A stretch of DNA of 64,000 nucleotides, taken from Streptomyces sp. CB00316. GTDB lineage: Bacteria > Actinomycetota > Actinomycetes > Streptomycetales > Streptomycetaceae. Below the pieces are notes generated by a model. That model had not been told where the DNA came from, did not search any database, and saw nothing but the letters and a program-made list of their open reading frames with translations. Every line of letters begins with the position of its first letter. Position 1 is the first letter of the stretch. Location: the NCBI RefSeq assembly GCF_001905595.1, contig NZ_LIXI01000011.1, forward strand, positions 66,497-130,496. The letters are read 5' to 3'. This document shows positions 52,891-60,956 of this stretch, in pieces. The position numbers and the translations under genes were made by a program.

Positions 52891-54029
52891 CAGATCTCCA
52901 TCCCGAACGGCCGGGTGAACCGGACGTCGCCCTCGACCATGTCTCGCATGTCTTCGACGTTGTGGCGGAACATCAACATCCGTTCGATGCCGAACCCGAA
53001 GGCGAATCCGCTGTACTTCTTGGGGTCGACCCCGCAGGCGGTGAGCACCTTGGGGTTGACCATGCCGCAGCCGCCGAGCTCGATCCAGCCCTCGCTGCCG
53101 CAGGTGCGGCAGGGCCGGTCCGGGTTGCCGACGGACTCGCCGCGGCAGACGTAGCAGACCATGTCCATCTCGGCGGACGGCTCGGTGAACGGGAAGAAGT
53201 TCGGCCGCAGCCGGGTCTTCATGTCCGGCCCGAAGAGCGCCTGGACCATGTGGTCGAGGGTGCCCTTGAGGTCGGCCATGGTGAGGCCCTCGTCGACGGC
53301 GAGCAGCTCGATCTGGTGGAAGACCGGGGTGTGTGTGGCGTCCAGCTCGTCGGTGCGGTAGACCCGGCCGGGGCAGACCACGTAGACGGGCGGCTTGCGC
53401 TCCAGGAGCGAGCGGGCCTGGACGGGCGAGGTGTGCGTGCGCAGCACGACGCCGGACTCGTCGCCCTCGGTCGCCTTCCCGTCGGGCGTGGTGCCCTGGA
53501 CGAAGAAGGTGTCCTGCATCTGGCGGGCCGGGTGGTCGGGCACGAAGTTCAGGGCGTCGAAGTTGAACCACTCCGCCTCGACCTCGGGGCCCTCGGCGAT
53601 CTCGTAGCCCATGGCCACGAAGACGTCCGCGACGCGCTCCATGATGGTCGTCAGCGGGTGGCGGGCGCCGGCCGGGACGCGGTCGTAGGGCAGCGTGACG
53701 TCCACGGCCTCCTCGACGAGCACCCGGGCGTCGCGCTCGGCCTCCAGCTCGGCCTGGCGGGCGGCCAGGGCCTTGGAGACGGCGCCGCGGGCCTGGCCCA
53801 CGCGCTTGCCCGCCTCGGCCTTGGCCTGCGGGGGCAGGGCGCCGATCTCGCGGTTGGCGAGCGACAGGGGCGAGGTACCTCCGGTGTGCGCGGTCTTCGC
53901 CTGGGCGAGCGCGTCGAGGTCGCCGGCGGCGGCGAAGGCGGCGAACGCCTCGTCCCGCATGCGCTCGATCTCTTCCGGTTTCAGTGCCTCGACCTCGACT
54001 GGGTCGTACGACTTGTTCGGTGCCGACAT
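52890..54029 (-). CDS. pheS: Phenylalanyl-tRNA synthetase, alpha subunit
   Basis: A 379-residue class II synthetase subunit. The N-terminal coiled-coil (PPQAKAEAGKRVGQARGAVSK) is followed by catalytic motifs HPLTTIMERVADVFVAMGYE (motif 1), VYRTDELDATHTPVFHQIE (motif 2) and FAFGFGIERMLMFRH (motif 3). Between motifs 2 and 3 an insert contains CYVC and CRTCG, four cysteines spaced like a zinc site. ATG 54029 is the start (MSAPNKSYDP). The operon is pheS-pheT, with overlapping stop and start. Confidence 0.97.
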   Translation of the reverse strand: MSAPNKSYDPVEVEALKPEEIERMRDEAFAAFAAAGDLDALAQAKTAHTGGTSPLSLANREIGALPPQAKAEAGKRVGQARGAVSKALAARQAELEAERDARVLVEEAVDVTLPYDRVPAGARHPLTTIMERVADVFVAMGYEIAEGPEVEAEWFNFDALNFVPDHPARQMQDTFFVQGTTPDGKATEGDESGVVLRTHTSPVQARSLLERKPPVYVVCPGRVYRTDELDATHTPVFHQIELLAVDEGLTMADLKGTLDHMVQALFGPDMKTRLRPNFFPFTEPSAEMDMVCYVCRGESVGNPDRPCRTCGSEGWIELGGCGMVNPKVLTACGVDPKKYSGFAFGFGIERMLMFRHNVEDMRDMVEGDVRFTRPFGMEI

Positions 54030-54145
54030 CTCTTCCCGTGCTTCCGATTGGCTGGTGGCGCGACCCCGCTCGACGACTGGAGGACGCAAAGGTGCCAAAG
54101 GTCGAGTCTAAAGGCCGCAGGACGGTCGGGGCGCCCGTGGGCTGC

Positions 54146-55291
54146 TCACACCAGGTAGGCGGGCATGCTCACGGGCAGAATAAAACGGAACTCGGCCCCG
54201 CCGCCGGGCCCCCGGCCGACGGTGATGGTCCCGCCGTGCGCCTCGACGATGCCCTTGACGATGTAGAGGCCCAGTCCGGTGCCGCCGCGCTTGCTCCCCC
54301 GCCAGAAGCGGGTGAAGACACGGCCCATCGACTCCTCGGGGATGCCGGGGCCTTCGTCGCTCACGGTGACCGCCGTTCCCATCTCGTCGCAGGCACCCGG
54401 CGCGGGTGCGGGGGCGATATCGATGGTGACGGTTCCTTCGCCGTGGCGCACCGCGTTTTCCAGGAGGTTGCCGAGGATCTGGTCGATCTTGTCGGGGTCG
54501 GCCCACAGATCGGGCAGCGGCCCCCGGGCGCGGACCCGGAAGCGGTCGGGGGCCTGGCCGCCCGCGATGAGGGCCTGGATGTGGCGGGCGACGGCGGCGG
54601 CGATGTTGACGGGCTGGCGGCGCAGCTCCAGGCGGCCGGAGTCGATCCGGGAGATGTCGAGGAGCTCGGCGATGAGCCGGGTGACCCGGCCGGCGTCGGC
54701 GTCGACGGTCTCCAGCATCAGCCGCTTCTGGTCGTCGGTAAACCGCTCCCACTTGGCGAGCAGGGTGGCGGTGAACCCTTTCACCGAGGTCAGCGGGGAG
54801 CGCAGCTCGTGGGCGACGGTGGCGATCAGCTCGGCGTGGCTGCGTTCGGTACGCCGGCGGGCCTCGGTGCCGCGCAGCGAGACGACGACCCGGCACACCG
54901 GGCCGAGCGGATGCTCGCGTACGTACCGGGCGGAGACCAGCACCTCGCGGCCGCCGGGCAGCAGCAGGTTCCGCTCAGGCTGGCCGTTACGGGTGGCGAG
55001 GCCGCCGTACGGGTCGGTCAGCGCCCACCAGCGCTTGCCCTTGAGGTCCTCCAGCGGGAGGGCCACGTCCAGGGGGCGGCCGATCGCCCCGGCACGGGGG
55101 GTGGCGGTGATGCGGGTGGCGGCGGCGTTGAAGCAGACGACACGGCCGCTCCCGTCGGCGACGACGAGCCCGTCGGGCAGGTCGTCGGGGTCGAGGCCGG
55201 CGGAGAGGGCGTCCAGGTGTCCGAAGCCGGTGCCGTCCGCGCTGCCGACAGCGGTGTGCGCCGGTCGCGGCGAGCTCATGCCGACAGCCAT
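54146..55291 (-). CDS. Sensor histidine kinase with PAS domain
   Basis: A 381-residue cytosolic kinase. Residues about 30-145 form a PAS-like sensor (LPDGLVVADGSGRVVCFNAAATRITA), with PLEDLKGKRWWALTDPYGG. HELRSPLTSVKGF (H-box, about 166) gives the phosphorylated His, NLLENAVRHGEG is the N-box and DEGPGIPEESMGRVF with GGTGLGLYIVKGIVEAHGG the G-boxes. No transmembrane helix and no cognate response regulator nearby, so it is an orphan kinase. The start at 55291 (MAVGMSS) or 55279. Confidence 0.92.
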   Translation of the reverse strand: MAVGMSSPRPAHTAVGSADGTGFGHLDALSAGLDPDDLPDGLVVADGSGRVVCFNAAATRITATPRAGAIGRPLDVALPLEDLKGKRWWALTDPYGGLATRNGQPERNLLLPGGREVLVSARYVREHPLGPVCRVVVSLRGTEARRRTERSHAELIATVAHELRSPLTSVKGFTATLLAKWERFTDDQKRLMLETVDADAGRVTRLIAELLDISRIDSGRLELRRQPVNIAAAVARHIQALIAGGQAPDRFRVRARGPLPDLWADPDKIDQILGNLLENAVRHGEGTVTIDIAPAPAPGACDEMGTAVTVSDEGPGIPEESMGRVFTRFWRGSKRGGTGLGLYIVKGIVEAHGGTITVGRGPGGGAEFRFILPVSMPAYLV

Positions 55292-55463
55292 TTTCCCCTA
55301 TCCCCACCTCTCGAACCGGTGCAGTGGGCCCCCGAGTTCGTCACCCTACTAGCCGTCGGCGAGCCCGCGACACCCTGTGGGGGCGCGCGGTGGGAGTGCG
55401 CCGGTGGGCGGGGAAGCGGAATGGCCGGGACCGTTCGGTGACGGGCCGTCGGACGGCCTGCGA

Positions 55464-56309
55464 TTACGCGTCGGGGGTGCGGCGCGGGCGCTGGGCGCGG
55501 GCGGAGGCATAGAGGCAGACGGCGGCGGCGGTGGCGAGGTTGAGGCTCTCCGCCTTGCCGTGGATGGGGACGCGGACGACGGCGTCGGCGAGCGCCCGGG
55601 TCTCCTCGGGCAGCCCCCAGGCCTCGTTGCCGAAGACCCAGGCGGTGGGCCCGCCCATGGTGCCGGCGTCCAGCTCGTCGTCCAGGTCGTCGTCCCCGGC
55701 CCCGTCGGCGGCGAGGATGCGCACCCCGGCGTCCCGGAGCCCCCGCACGGCCTGCTCGACGGGGACGCCGACGGCGACGGGCAGGTGGAAGAGCGAACCG
55801 ACCGACGCCCGTACGGACTTGGGGTTGTACAGGTCCACGGAGGCATCGGTCAGCACCACGGCGTCGGCACCGGCCGCGTCGGCGCAGCGCAGTACCGTAC
55901 CGGCGTTCCCGGGGTCGCGGACGTTGGCCAGAACCGCCACCAGGGTGGGCTTCGCGTCCAGGATCTCCTGGAACGGGGAGTCCAGGAAGCGGCAGACGCC
56001 GATCAACCCCTGCGGGGTGACGGTCTGCGAGACGTCGGCGAGGACGTCGTCGCCCGCCAGGTGGACCCTGGCCCCCGCGGCGTGGGCGGCGTCGACGATG
56101 TCGGCGTACCGGTCGGCGGCCTCGGGGGTGGCGAACAGCTCGATGAGCGTCGGCTCGCCGTCCCCGCCCCGGTGGGCGGCGGCCTCCCGCACGGCCTGGG
56201 GCCCCTCGGCGATGAACCTGCGCTCCTTGCCGCGGAAGTTGCGGCGGGCCAGCCGGCGGGCGGCGGCGACGCGCGGGGAGCGCGGGGAGATCAGTTCGGG
56301 GGTGCCCAT
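55464..56309 (-). CDS. SpoU/TrmH-family rRNA methyltransferase
   Basis: A 281-residue SPOUT methyltransferase. The N-terminal RFIAEGPQAVREAAAH belongs to the substrate-binding domain. The motifs LANVRDPGNAGTVLRCADAAG (1), WVFGNEAWGLPEE (2) and VPIHGKAESLNLATAAAVCLY (3) are all present. It probably 2'-O-methylates a ribose in rRNA. It is divided from rplT by 114 bp and lies on the same strand, in the usual place after infC-rpmI-rplT. Confidence 0.94.
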   Translation of the reverse strand: MGTPELISPRSPRVAAARRLARRNFRGKERRFIAEGPQAVREAAAHRGGDGEPTLIELFATPEAADRYADIVDAAHAAGARVHLAGDDVLADVSQTVTPQGLIGVCRFLDSPFQEILDAKPTLVAVLANVRDPGNAGTVLRCADAAGADAVVLTDASVDLYNPKSVRASVGSLFHLPVAVGVPVEQAVRGLRDAGVRILAADGAGDDDLDDELDAGTMGGPTAWVFGNEAWGLPEETRALADAVVRVPIHGKAESLNLATAAAVCLYASARAQRPRRTPDA

Positions 56310-56423
56310 GGTCGGCGACGAGCCTCTCTGGTGACGGCGGTGAAGTTCAGCGGCAACGCACCGGACCCGCAGACGGCGTGCGCCTGCGGGTCCGGTTCAC
56401 GTACCTGGAAGGTGGCGCCTGGA

Positions 56424-56807
56424 TCAGGCGGCCTTCGGGGCGTTGACGTCGCTCGGGAGGGCCTTCTGAGCGACCTCGACGAGAGCGGCGAACGCGTTGG
56501 CGTCGTTGACCGCGAGCTCGGCCAGGATCTTGCGGTCCACCTCGATGTTGGCGGCCTTCAGACCCTGGATGAGGCGGTTGTACGTCATGCCGTTCTGGCG
56601 GGCAGCGGCGTTGATGCGCTGGATCCACAGCTGACGGAAGTCGCCCTTGCGCTTCTTGCGGTCGTTGTAGTTGTAGACCAGGGAGTGGGTGACCTGCTCC
56701 TTGGCCTTGCGGTACAGGCGCGAGCGCTGCCCGCGGTAGCCCTTGGCCGCCTCGAGGATTGCCCGGCGCTTCTTGTGGGCGTTGACTGCCCGCTTGACGC
56801 GTGCCAC
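56424..56807 (-). CDS. rplT: Ribosomal protein L20
   Basis: A 127-residue protein. MARVKRAVNAHKKRRAILEAAKGYRGQRSRLYRKAKEQV, RKRKGDFRQLWIQRINAAAR and NGMTYNRLIQGLKAANIEVDRKILAELAV cover the whole L20 sequence. Third gene of infC-rpmI-rplT; L20 often autoregulates its operon. Confidence 0.98.
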   Translation of the reverse strand: MARVKRAVNAHKKRRAILEAAKGYRGQRSRLYRKAKEQVTHSLVYNYNDRKKRKGDFRQLWIQRINAAARQNGMTYNRLIQGLKAANIEVDRKILAELAVNDANAFAALVEVAQKALPSDVNAPKAA

Positions 56808-56915
56808 TAGTTGACTCCTTGTAGCGGGGCCGTGGGTGTCTTCACACGGCCCGGAAACGAATTGGTCCCGGTGTGATCGAGGTCGTGCCCCCGGAGAAGG
56901 TCCGGGGGCCGGACC

Positions 56916-57110
56916 TCACTTGCCGAGAAGCTTCTTGATCTTCTTGGCGTCGGCCGGAGCCACGACGACCGTGCCGGTCAGCGAGCGGGTCTTCTTGGAC
57001 GACTTGTGCTCGAGAAGGTGGCGCTTGCCGGCCCTCTCACGGAGCACCTTGCCGGAGCCGGTGATCTTGAAGCGCTTGCTGGCACCGCTGTGCGTCTTGT
57101 TCTTCGGCAT
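56916..57110 (-). CDS. rpmI: Ribosomal protein L35
   Basis: A 64-residue protein: MPKNKTHSGASKRFKITGSG, then RAGKRHLLEHKSSKKTRSLTG. Normal size for L35. It lies 108 bp before rplT and 121 bp after infC. Confidence 0.98.
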   Translation of the reverse strand: MPKNKTHSGASKRFKITGSGKVLRERAGKRHLLEHKSSKKTRSLTGTVVVAPADAKKIKKLLGK

Positions 57111-57231
57111 CGCGCCGTTCTCTCCTCGTCAGTGGCGCCCCTCACGGTGCCGGGCACCGGACTGCAGGGGCGTCAGATCTCTATGGGGATTCCGGGGGAC
57201 CCGGGGGCGCCTGGATGGCAGCCCCCGAAGG

Positions 57232-57879
57232 TCACGCCTCGGAAGGTGTCTCGGCCGCTTCGGCCGGAGCCTCGGCGGTGTCGTGCTCGGGCGCGGCGTC
57301 GGTCGTGCCCTGACGCTCCGCCTTGCGGGCGGCCTGGGCCTCACGGGCCTCGGCCATGGCTTCGGTCTTCTTCTTGTGCGGGCCCAGAACCATGATCATG
57401 TTCCGGCCGTCCTGCTTCGGGTTGGACTCGATGAAGCCCAGGTCCTCCACGTCCGAAGCAAGACGCTGGAGCAGTCGGAAGCCCAGCTCCGGGCGGGACT
57501 GCTCACGACCACGGAACATGATCGTGATCTTGACCTTGTCGCCCTGCTTGAGGAACCGGACGACGTGACCCTTCTTGGTGTCATAGTCGTGCGGGTCGAT
57601 CTTCGGCCGGAGCTTCATCTCCTTGATGACCGTGTGCGCCTGGTTCTTGCGCGCCTCACGGGCCTTCATGGCCGACTCGTACTTGAACTTCCCGTAGTCC
57701 ATGAGCTTGCACACGGGCGGACGGGCTGTCGCCGCCACCTCGACCAGGTCGAGGTCATACTCCTGTGCGAGTTCCAGGGCCTTGGCAAGCGGAACAATCC
57801 CGACCTGCTCGCCACTGGGACCGACAAGTCGGACCTCGGGAACGCGAATCCGGTCGTTGATGCGGGGCTCGGCGCTGAT
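57232..57879 (-). CDS. infC: Translation initiation factor IF-3, apparent ATC start
   Basis: A 215-residue IF-3. ISAEPRINDRIRVPEVRLVG, KLMDYGKFKYESAMKAREARKN and MKLRPKIDPHDYDTKKGHVVRFL are characteristic; the last 35 residues are an acidic Ala/Glu-rich tail. There is no ATG, GTG or TTG at the start position: the codon is ATC, 5 nt after GAGGAGG. Non-canonical infC starts are known and let IF-3 limit its own synthesis. An in-frame ATG at 58002 would add a 41-residue non-conserved extension. Confidence 0.95.
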   Translation of the reverse strand: MSAEPRINDRIRVPEVRLVGPSGEQVGIVPLAKALELAQEYDLDLVEVAATARPPVCKLMDYGKFKYESAMKAREARKNQAHTVIKEMKLRPKIDPHDYDTKKGHVVRFLKQGDKVKITIMFRGREQSRPELGFRLLQRLASDVEDLGFIESNPKQDGRNMIMVLGPHKKKTEAMAEAREAQAARKAERQGTTDAAPEHDTAEAPAEAAETPSEA

Positions 57880-58175
57880 GGATCCTCCTCGGTAGCACCA
57901 CGCGACCGCCTGGCGGACAGCCGCGTTACGTGTGTGTCTCAAGACCAACCGAGCCGGAACGGCAAAAATGCCCCGGACGGGACACAGGCGGGGCTCCATC
58001 AACTACCGGAGCACCGCCGCGGTCAACCGCGGGGCGCATCGAGCGGCTCCATCGTCCGTACGGAACGATGGGGACCGCCTGACCGGTGACCCGCCGTCCG
58101 CGAGGACGGTCAGGTGGGAGATCGGAGCCTCCACTTGTGGGCCGAGCACATAGGTGTCCGGCCGGTCGTTACACA
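57880..58175 (-). promoter_or_regulatory. Structured leader of the infC-rpmI-rplT operon
   Basis: About 300 nt between the putative promoter and infC. Hairpins: CCGCGGT/ACCGCGG (58017-58032), CCATCGT/ACGATGG (58049-58071) and CCGTCC/GGACGG (58094-58109). It ends with GAGGAGG before the ATC start. Likely the site of IF-3 or L20 autoregulation. Confidence 0.6.
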
Positions 58176-58205
58176 AGGTTAGCAGCCCGGTCGCGGGGGC
58201 GCTAA
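58176..58205 (-). promoter_or_regulatory. Candidate infC promoter
   Basis: On the minus strand TTAGCG (58200-58205), 18 bp, TAACCT (58176-58181). It lies about 300 bp upstream of infC and 60 bp from the divergent DUF1844 gene. Confidence 0.5.
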
Positions 58206-58265
58206 TCCTGAGTCCGCGGGGCTCCCGGGCGAAGGGCGGCCGCCGCCGGGCCTTATCGTGTGGGC

Positions 58266-58631
58266 ATGAGCGACGCGACCCCCACCAGCAGTGAGAACCC
58301 CGGCTTCGACGCCATGGCCCGCGACATCGCGGAGGTCCCGGCCGTCGAGGTCATCGTGACGGTCGCCGTCAACCTGATGAGCGCGGCGGCGGTGAAGCTC
58401 GGCCTCACCGAGGAGGGCGAGGACCACAAGGACCTCGACGAGGCCCGCAAGCTGGTCCACGCCCTGGCCGGCCTGCTGGACGCCTCCACCACGGAGATCA
58501 GCACCTTCCACGCCTCCCCGCTGCGCGACGGCCTGAAGTCGCTTCAGCTCGCCTTCCGCGAGGCCTCCCTGGTGCCGGACGAGCCCGGCCAGGGCCCCGG
58601 CGAGAAGTACACGGGCCCGGTCTACGGCTGA
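58266..58631 (+). CDS. DUF1844 family protein
   Basis: A 121-residue protein. FDAMARDIAEVPAVEVIVTVAVNLMSAAAVKLGL and KDLDEARKLVHALAGLLDAS match DUF1844, conserved next to infC in streptomycetes. The start is the ATG at 58266; a GTG 6 bp upstream adds two residues. Its function is unknown; it is likely cytosolic and helical. Confidence 0.88.
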   Translation: MSDATPTSSENPGFDAMARDIAEVPAVEVIVTVAVNLMSAAAVKLGLTEEGEDHKDLDEARKLVHALAGLLDASTTEISTFHASPLRDGLKSLQLAFREASLVPDEPGQGPGEKYTGPVYG

Positions 58632-58698
58632 ACACCTGTTCGTACGTGCGTGAGCCCGCCTCCCCTCGTCGGGGCGGCGGGCTCTCGCATGTCCGGGC

Positions 58699-59427
58699 TC
58701 AGCGGCTGAACAGGGGCTCCCCCGGCGCGGTGGCTCCGGCCGGCAGCAGGGCCAGGTCCAGCCCGCCGACCAGCCGGGCCCTCAGCGCCTCGCTGCCGGA
58801 GAGCGCCTCGGCGACCCGGCGGACCGCCTCGGCGGGGACCGCGTCCGGGGCGAGGACCAGGGCGAGGGTGCCGTCGGCCCGGCCCGGGCCGAGGTGCGCG
58901 CGGAGCACGGCGGGTTCGGCGGCGACGACCTCACGTACGGCGTCGATCACCGCGGGGTCCTGGAGCGGGTCGGTGCTGGTGCGGTTCTCGGCGAGCGCCA
59001 GAAGGGCCTGGCCGCTCAGCTCGAAGGCGACGGGCCCGGCGAGGTCCAGCACCACGGTGTCGGCCTTCTCGTGCGCGGCGGCCTGGAGGGCCTGGTGCAG
59101 CGGTACGGCGACGGGGCGGGCCTCGGGGTCCCAGCGGGCCAGCGAGTGGGTCGAGGTGAAGGCGGGCAGTGCGCGCCGGTCACCCGCCTTGAGGGTCGGG
59201 ACGGCCATGTCGCTGGTCTTCTCACGCCGCAAGCCGTTCTCGTCCTCCTCGACCTCGCCGAGGACGGCGACGACGGGGACCAGGAGCCGGGCCTCGCGCA
59301 GCGCCGCCAGGACCGGGCCGACGGCGCTCCGGTCCCGCGACCAGGCGTCGAGTGCGCTGGTCAGGGCGGGGGAGGCCGAGCCGTCGTCGTCGGAGAAGCC
59401 GGAGTCCGGGATGTTCTTGAGCGCCAC
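58699..59427 (-). CDS. SseB family protein
   Basis: A 242-residue protein: LLVPVVAVLGEVEE, SDMAVPTLKAGDRRALPAFTSTHSLARWDP, VLDLAGPVAFELSG and LVLAPDAVPAEAVRRVAEAL match the SseB family, first seen in enhanced-serine-sensitivity genes. GTG 59427 is the proposed start (VALKNIPDSGFSDD); no Shine-Dalgarno is evident. The biochemical role is unknown. Confidence 0.85.
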   Translation of the reverse strand: MALKNIPDSGFSDDDGSASPALTSALDAWSRDRSAVGPVLAALREARLLVPVVAVLGEVEEDENGLRREKTSDMAVPTLKAGDRRALPAFTSTHSLARWDPEARPVAVPLHQALQAAAHEKADTVVLDLAGPVAFELSGQALLALAENRTSTDPLQDPAVIDAVREVVAAEPAVLRAHLGPGRADGTLALVLAPDAVPAEAVRRVAEALSGSEALRARLVGGLDLALLPAGATAPGEPLFSR

Positions 59428-59771
59428 GGGACGAGCGTAGTGCCTGGGGGGCGGGGCCTCCGCCGCAGGGGCGGGGCCCAGGCGTGGTCGGCAGGCGAGG
59501 CTCGGGCGCCGCCACCTCGCCCTGCCGTCGCCAGGAGGGCGCGGCCCTCGTCGCGGGCGTGCGTGAAGGGGTCGGGGAAGACGTTCAGGCCGTGGGCGAC
59601 CAACGCGCCCTCGTGGGGCAGCATGAGCGTCGGGGCCAGGCCCTCGGCGCCGTGTGTGGAGTACCTCGCCCCCGACCGCGCTCGGCCTGGCCCTGGGCCT
59701 CGCGGCGGTCGTCGTCGTGCGGCGCGGTGAGCGGCCGTAGGGCGGCGGGCGCGAGGGGCCGCGCGGTCCGG
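59428..59771. other. 344-bp gap with possible remnant of a membrane protein
   Basis: On the plus strand 59656-59742 a frame ends in PTALGLALGLAAVVVVRRGERP*, a single transmembrane helix with a basic tail like the C-terminus of secreted/membrane proteins such as mycosins. No upstream gene part is recognisable. On the minus strand 59500-59624 a frame starts MLPHEGALVAHGLNVFPDPF; family unknown. Neither is convincing as an intact gene. Confidence 0.35.
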
Positions 59772-60956
59772 TCAGCGATGGCCCGGCGCGTTCCGGCCGC
59801 GCCACAGGACGACGGCCGCTGCCAGCAGGGCCGCGCCCAGACCGCCCGCGAGCGGGGCCGCCCAGTTGACCGGGGTGTCGTCGGCGGGGGGCGGGGTCGG
59901 GCCGGGGCCGAAGAACTTCTTGCCGTGGCCCGCCGTGGCGGTCTGGGCGCTCAGCTCCCCGGGGCGCAGCCGGGAGCCCGCCTCGATGGCCTCCGCCGGG
60001 TCGACGATGCCGTAGCCCCGGGCGTCGTCGCGGCCCTCGGCGGGGGCGTCGCGGGCGGTGTCGGCGAGGAGCTTCTTGATCTGGGCGGGGTCGAGGCCGG
60101 GGTGGGCCGCGCGGACCAGGGCGACGGCACCGGAGACGAACGCGGCGGCCGCCGACGTGCCCCACTCGATGTAGTAGTGGCCGTCCGGGTTGGCGACGAC
60201 GATGTCCACGCCGGGCGCGCTGACGGTGGCGTACCAGCGGCGGGTGGAGAAGGAGGCGTGAGTGCCGTACTCGTCGACGGCGGCGACCGCGATCACGCCG
60301 GGGTAGGCGGCCGGGTAGGAGATCCGGTCCCCCTTCTCGCCGCCGTTGCCCGCCGAGGCGACCACGGAGATGCCCTTGGACAGGGCGTACTGGATGGCGG
60401 AGTCCTCGCCCGGGTCCGGGTGGGCGGACTCGCTGTCGTCGCCCAGGGAGAGGTTGATGACGTCGGCGCCGTTGTCGGCGGCCCAGCGGATGCCCTGGGC
60501 CAGCGCGGTGCCACGGGTCTTGCGGGCCTTGGCGCGGGCCGGGTCCTTGGACTCCAGGATCACCCGCACGGGCAGGATCTTGACCTCGGGGGCGATGCCG
60601 AGGATGCCGTCGGCGCGGCCGGGGCCGTTGCCGCGGCCGGCGATGATCCCGGCCATCGCGGTGCCGTGGAGGGCCCAGGAGGGGTCGCCCTTGGTGGCGC
60701 CGAAGCCGACGAGGTCCTCGCCGGGGAGCACCTGGCCCGCGAGGTCGGGGTGGGTGCCGTCGACCCCGGTGTCCAGGACCGCGACGGTGACCCCCTCGCC
60801 CTGGGTGGTCTGCCAGGCGCGGTCGGTGTGCATGGCCGCCAGGGCCCACTGCTGGTCGCGGATGGCGTCCGCCTGGGCGGGGAGTGCGGGGGCGAGCGCG
60901 AGGACGGCGGCGGCGCAGACCGCGGCGAGGACGCGGTGGGGTCGTCGTCGGGTCAT
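59772..60956 (-). CDS. Subtilisin-like (S8) membrane-anchored protease, mycosin type
   Basis: A 394-residue exported protease. Signal peptide near MTRRRPHRVLAAVCAAAVLA; catalytic Asp in VAVLDTGVDGTHPDL, His in SWALHGTAMAGIIAG and Ser in EWGTSAAAAFVSGAVALV. The C-terminus has a Pro-rich linker and one transmembrane helix (LAGGLGAALLAAAVVLW) with a short basic tail, as in type VII-secretion mycosins. No ESX ATPase or substrate genes are in the window. The ATG overlaps the stop of the upstream gene by 4 bp (ATGA), so the pair is coupled. Confidence 0.9.
   Translation of the reverse strand: MTRRRPHRVLAAVCAAAVLALAPALPAQADAIRDQQWALAAMHTDRAWQTTQGEGVTVAVLDTGVDGTHPDLAGQVLPGEDLVGFGATKGDPSWALHGTAMAGIIAGRGNGPGRADGILGIAPEVKILPVRVILESKDPARAKARKTRGTALAQGIRWAADNGADVINLSLGDDSESAHPDPGEDSAIQYALSKGISVVASAGNGGEKGDRISYPAAYPGVIAVAAVDEYGTHASFSTRRWYATVSAPGVDIVVANPDGHYYIEWGTSAAAAFVSGAVALVRAAHPGLDPAQIKKLLADTARDAPAEGRDDARGYGIVDPAEAIEAGSRLRPGELSAQTATAGHGKKFFGPGPTPPPADDTPVNWAAPLAGGLGAALLAAAVVLWRGRNAPGHR

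Noticed and set aside
50128..53154. A 1008-codon plus-strand frame over pheT
   Set aside because: Antisense shadow of pheT/pheS; no family features.
57880..58002. N-terminal extension of IF-3 from ATG 58002
   Set aside because: The added 41 residues are not conserved-looking and the Shine-Dalgarno directly precedes the ATC at 57879.
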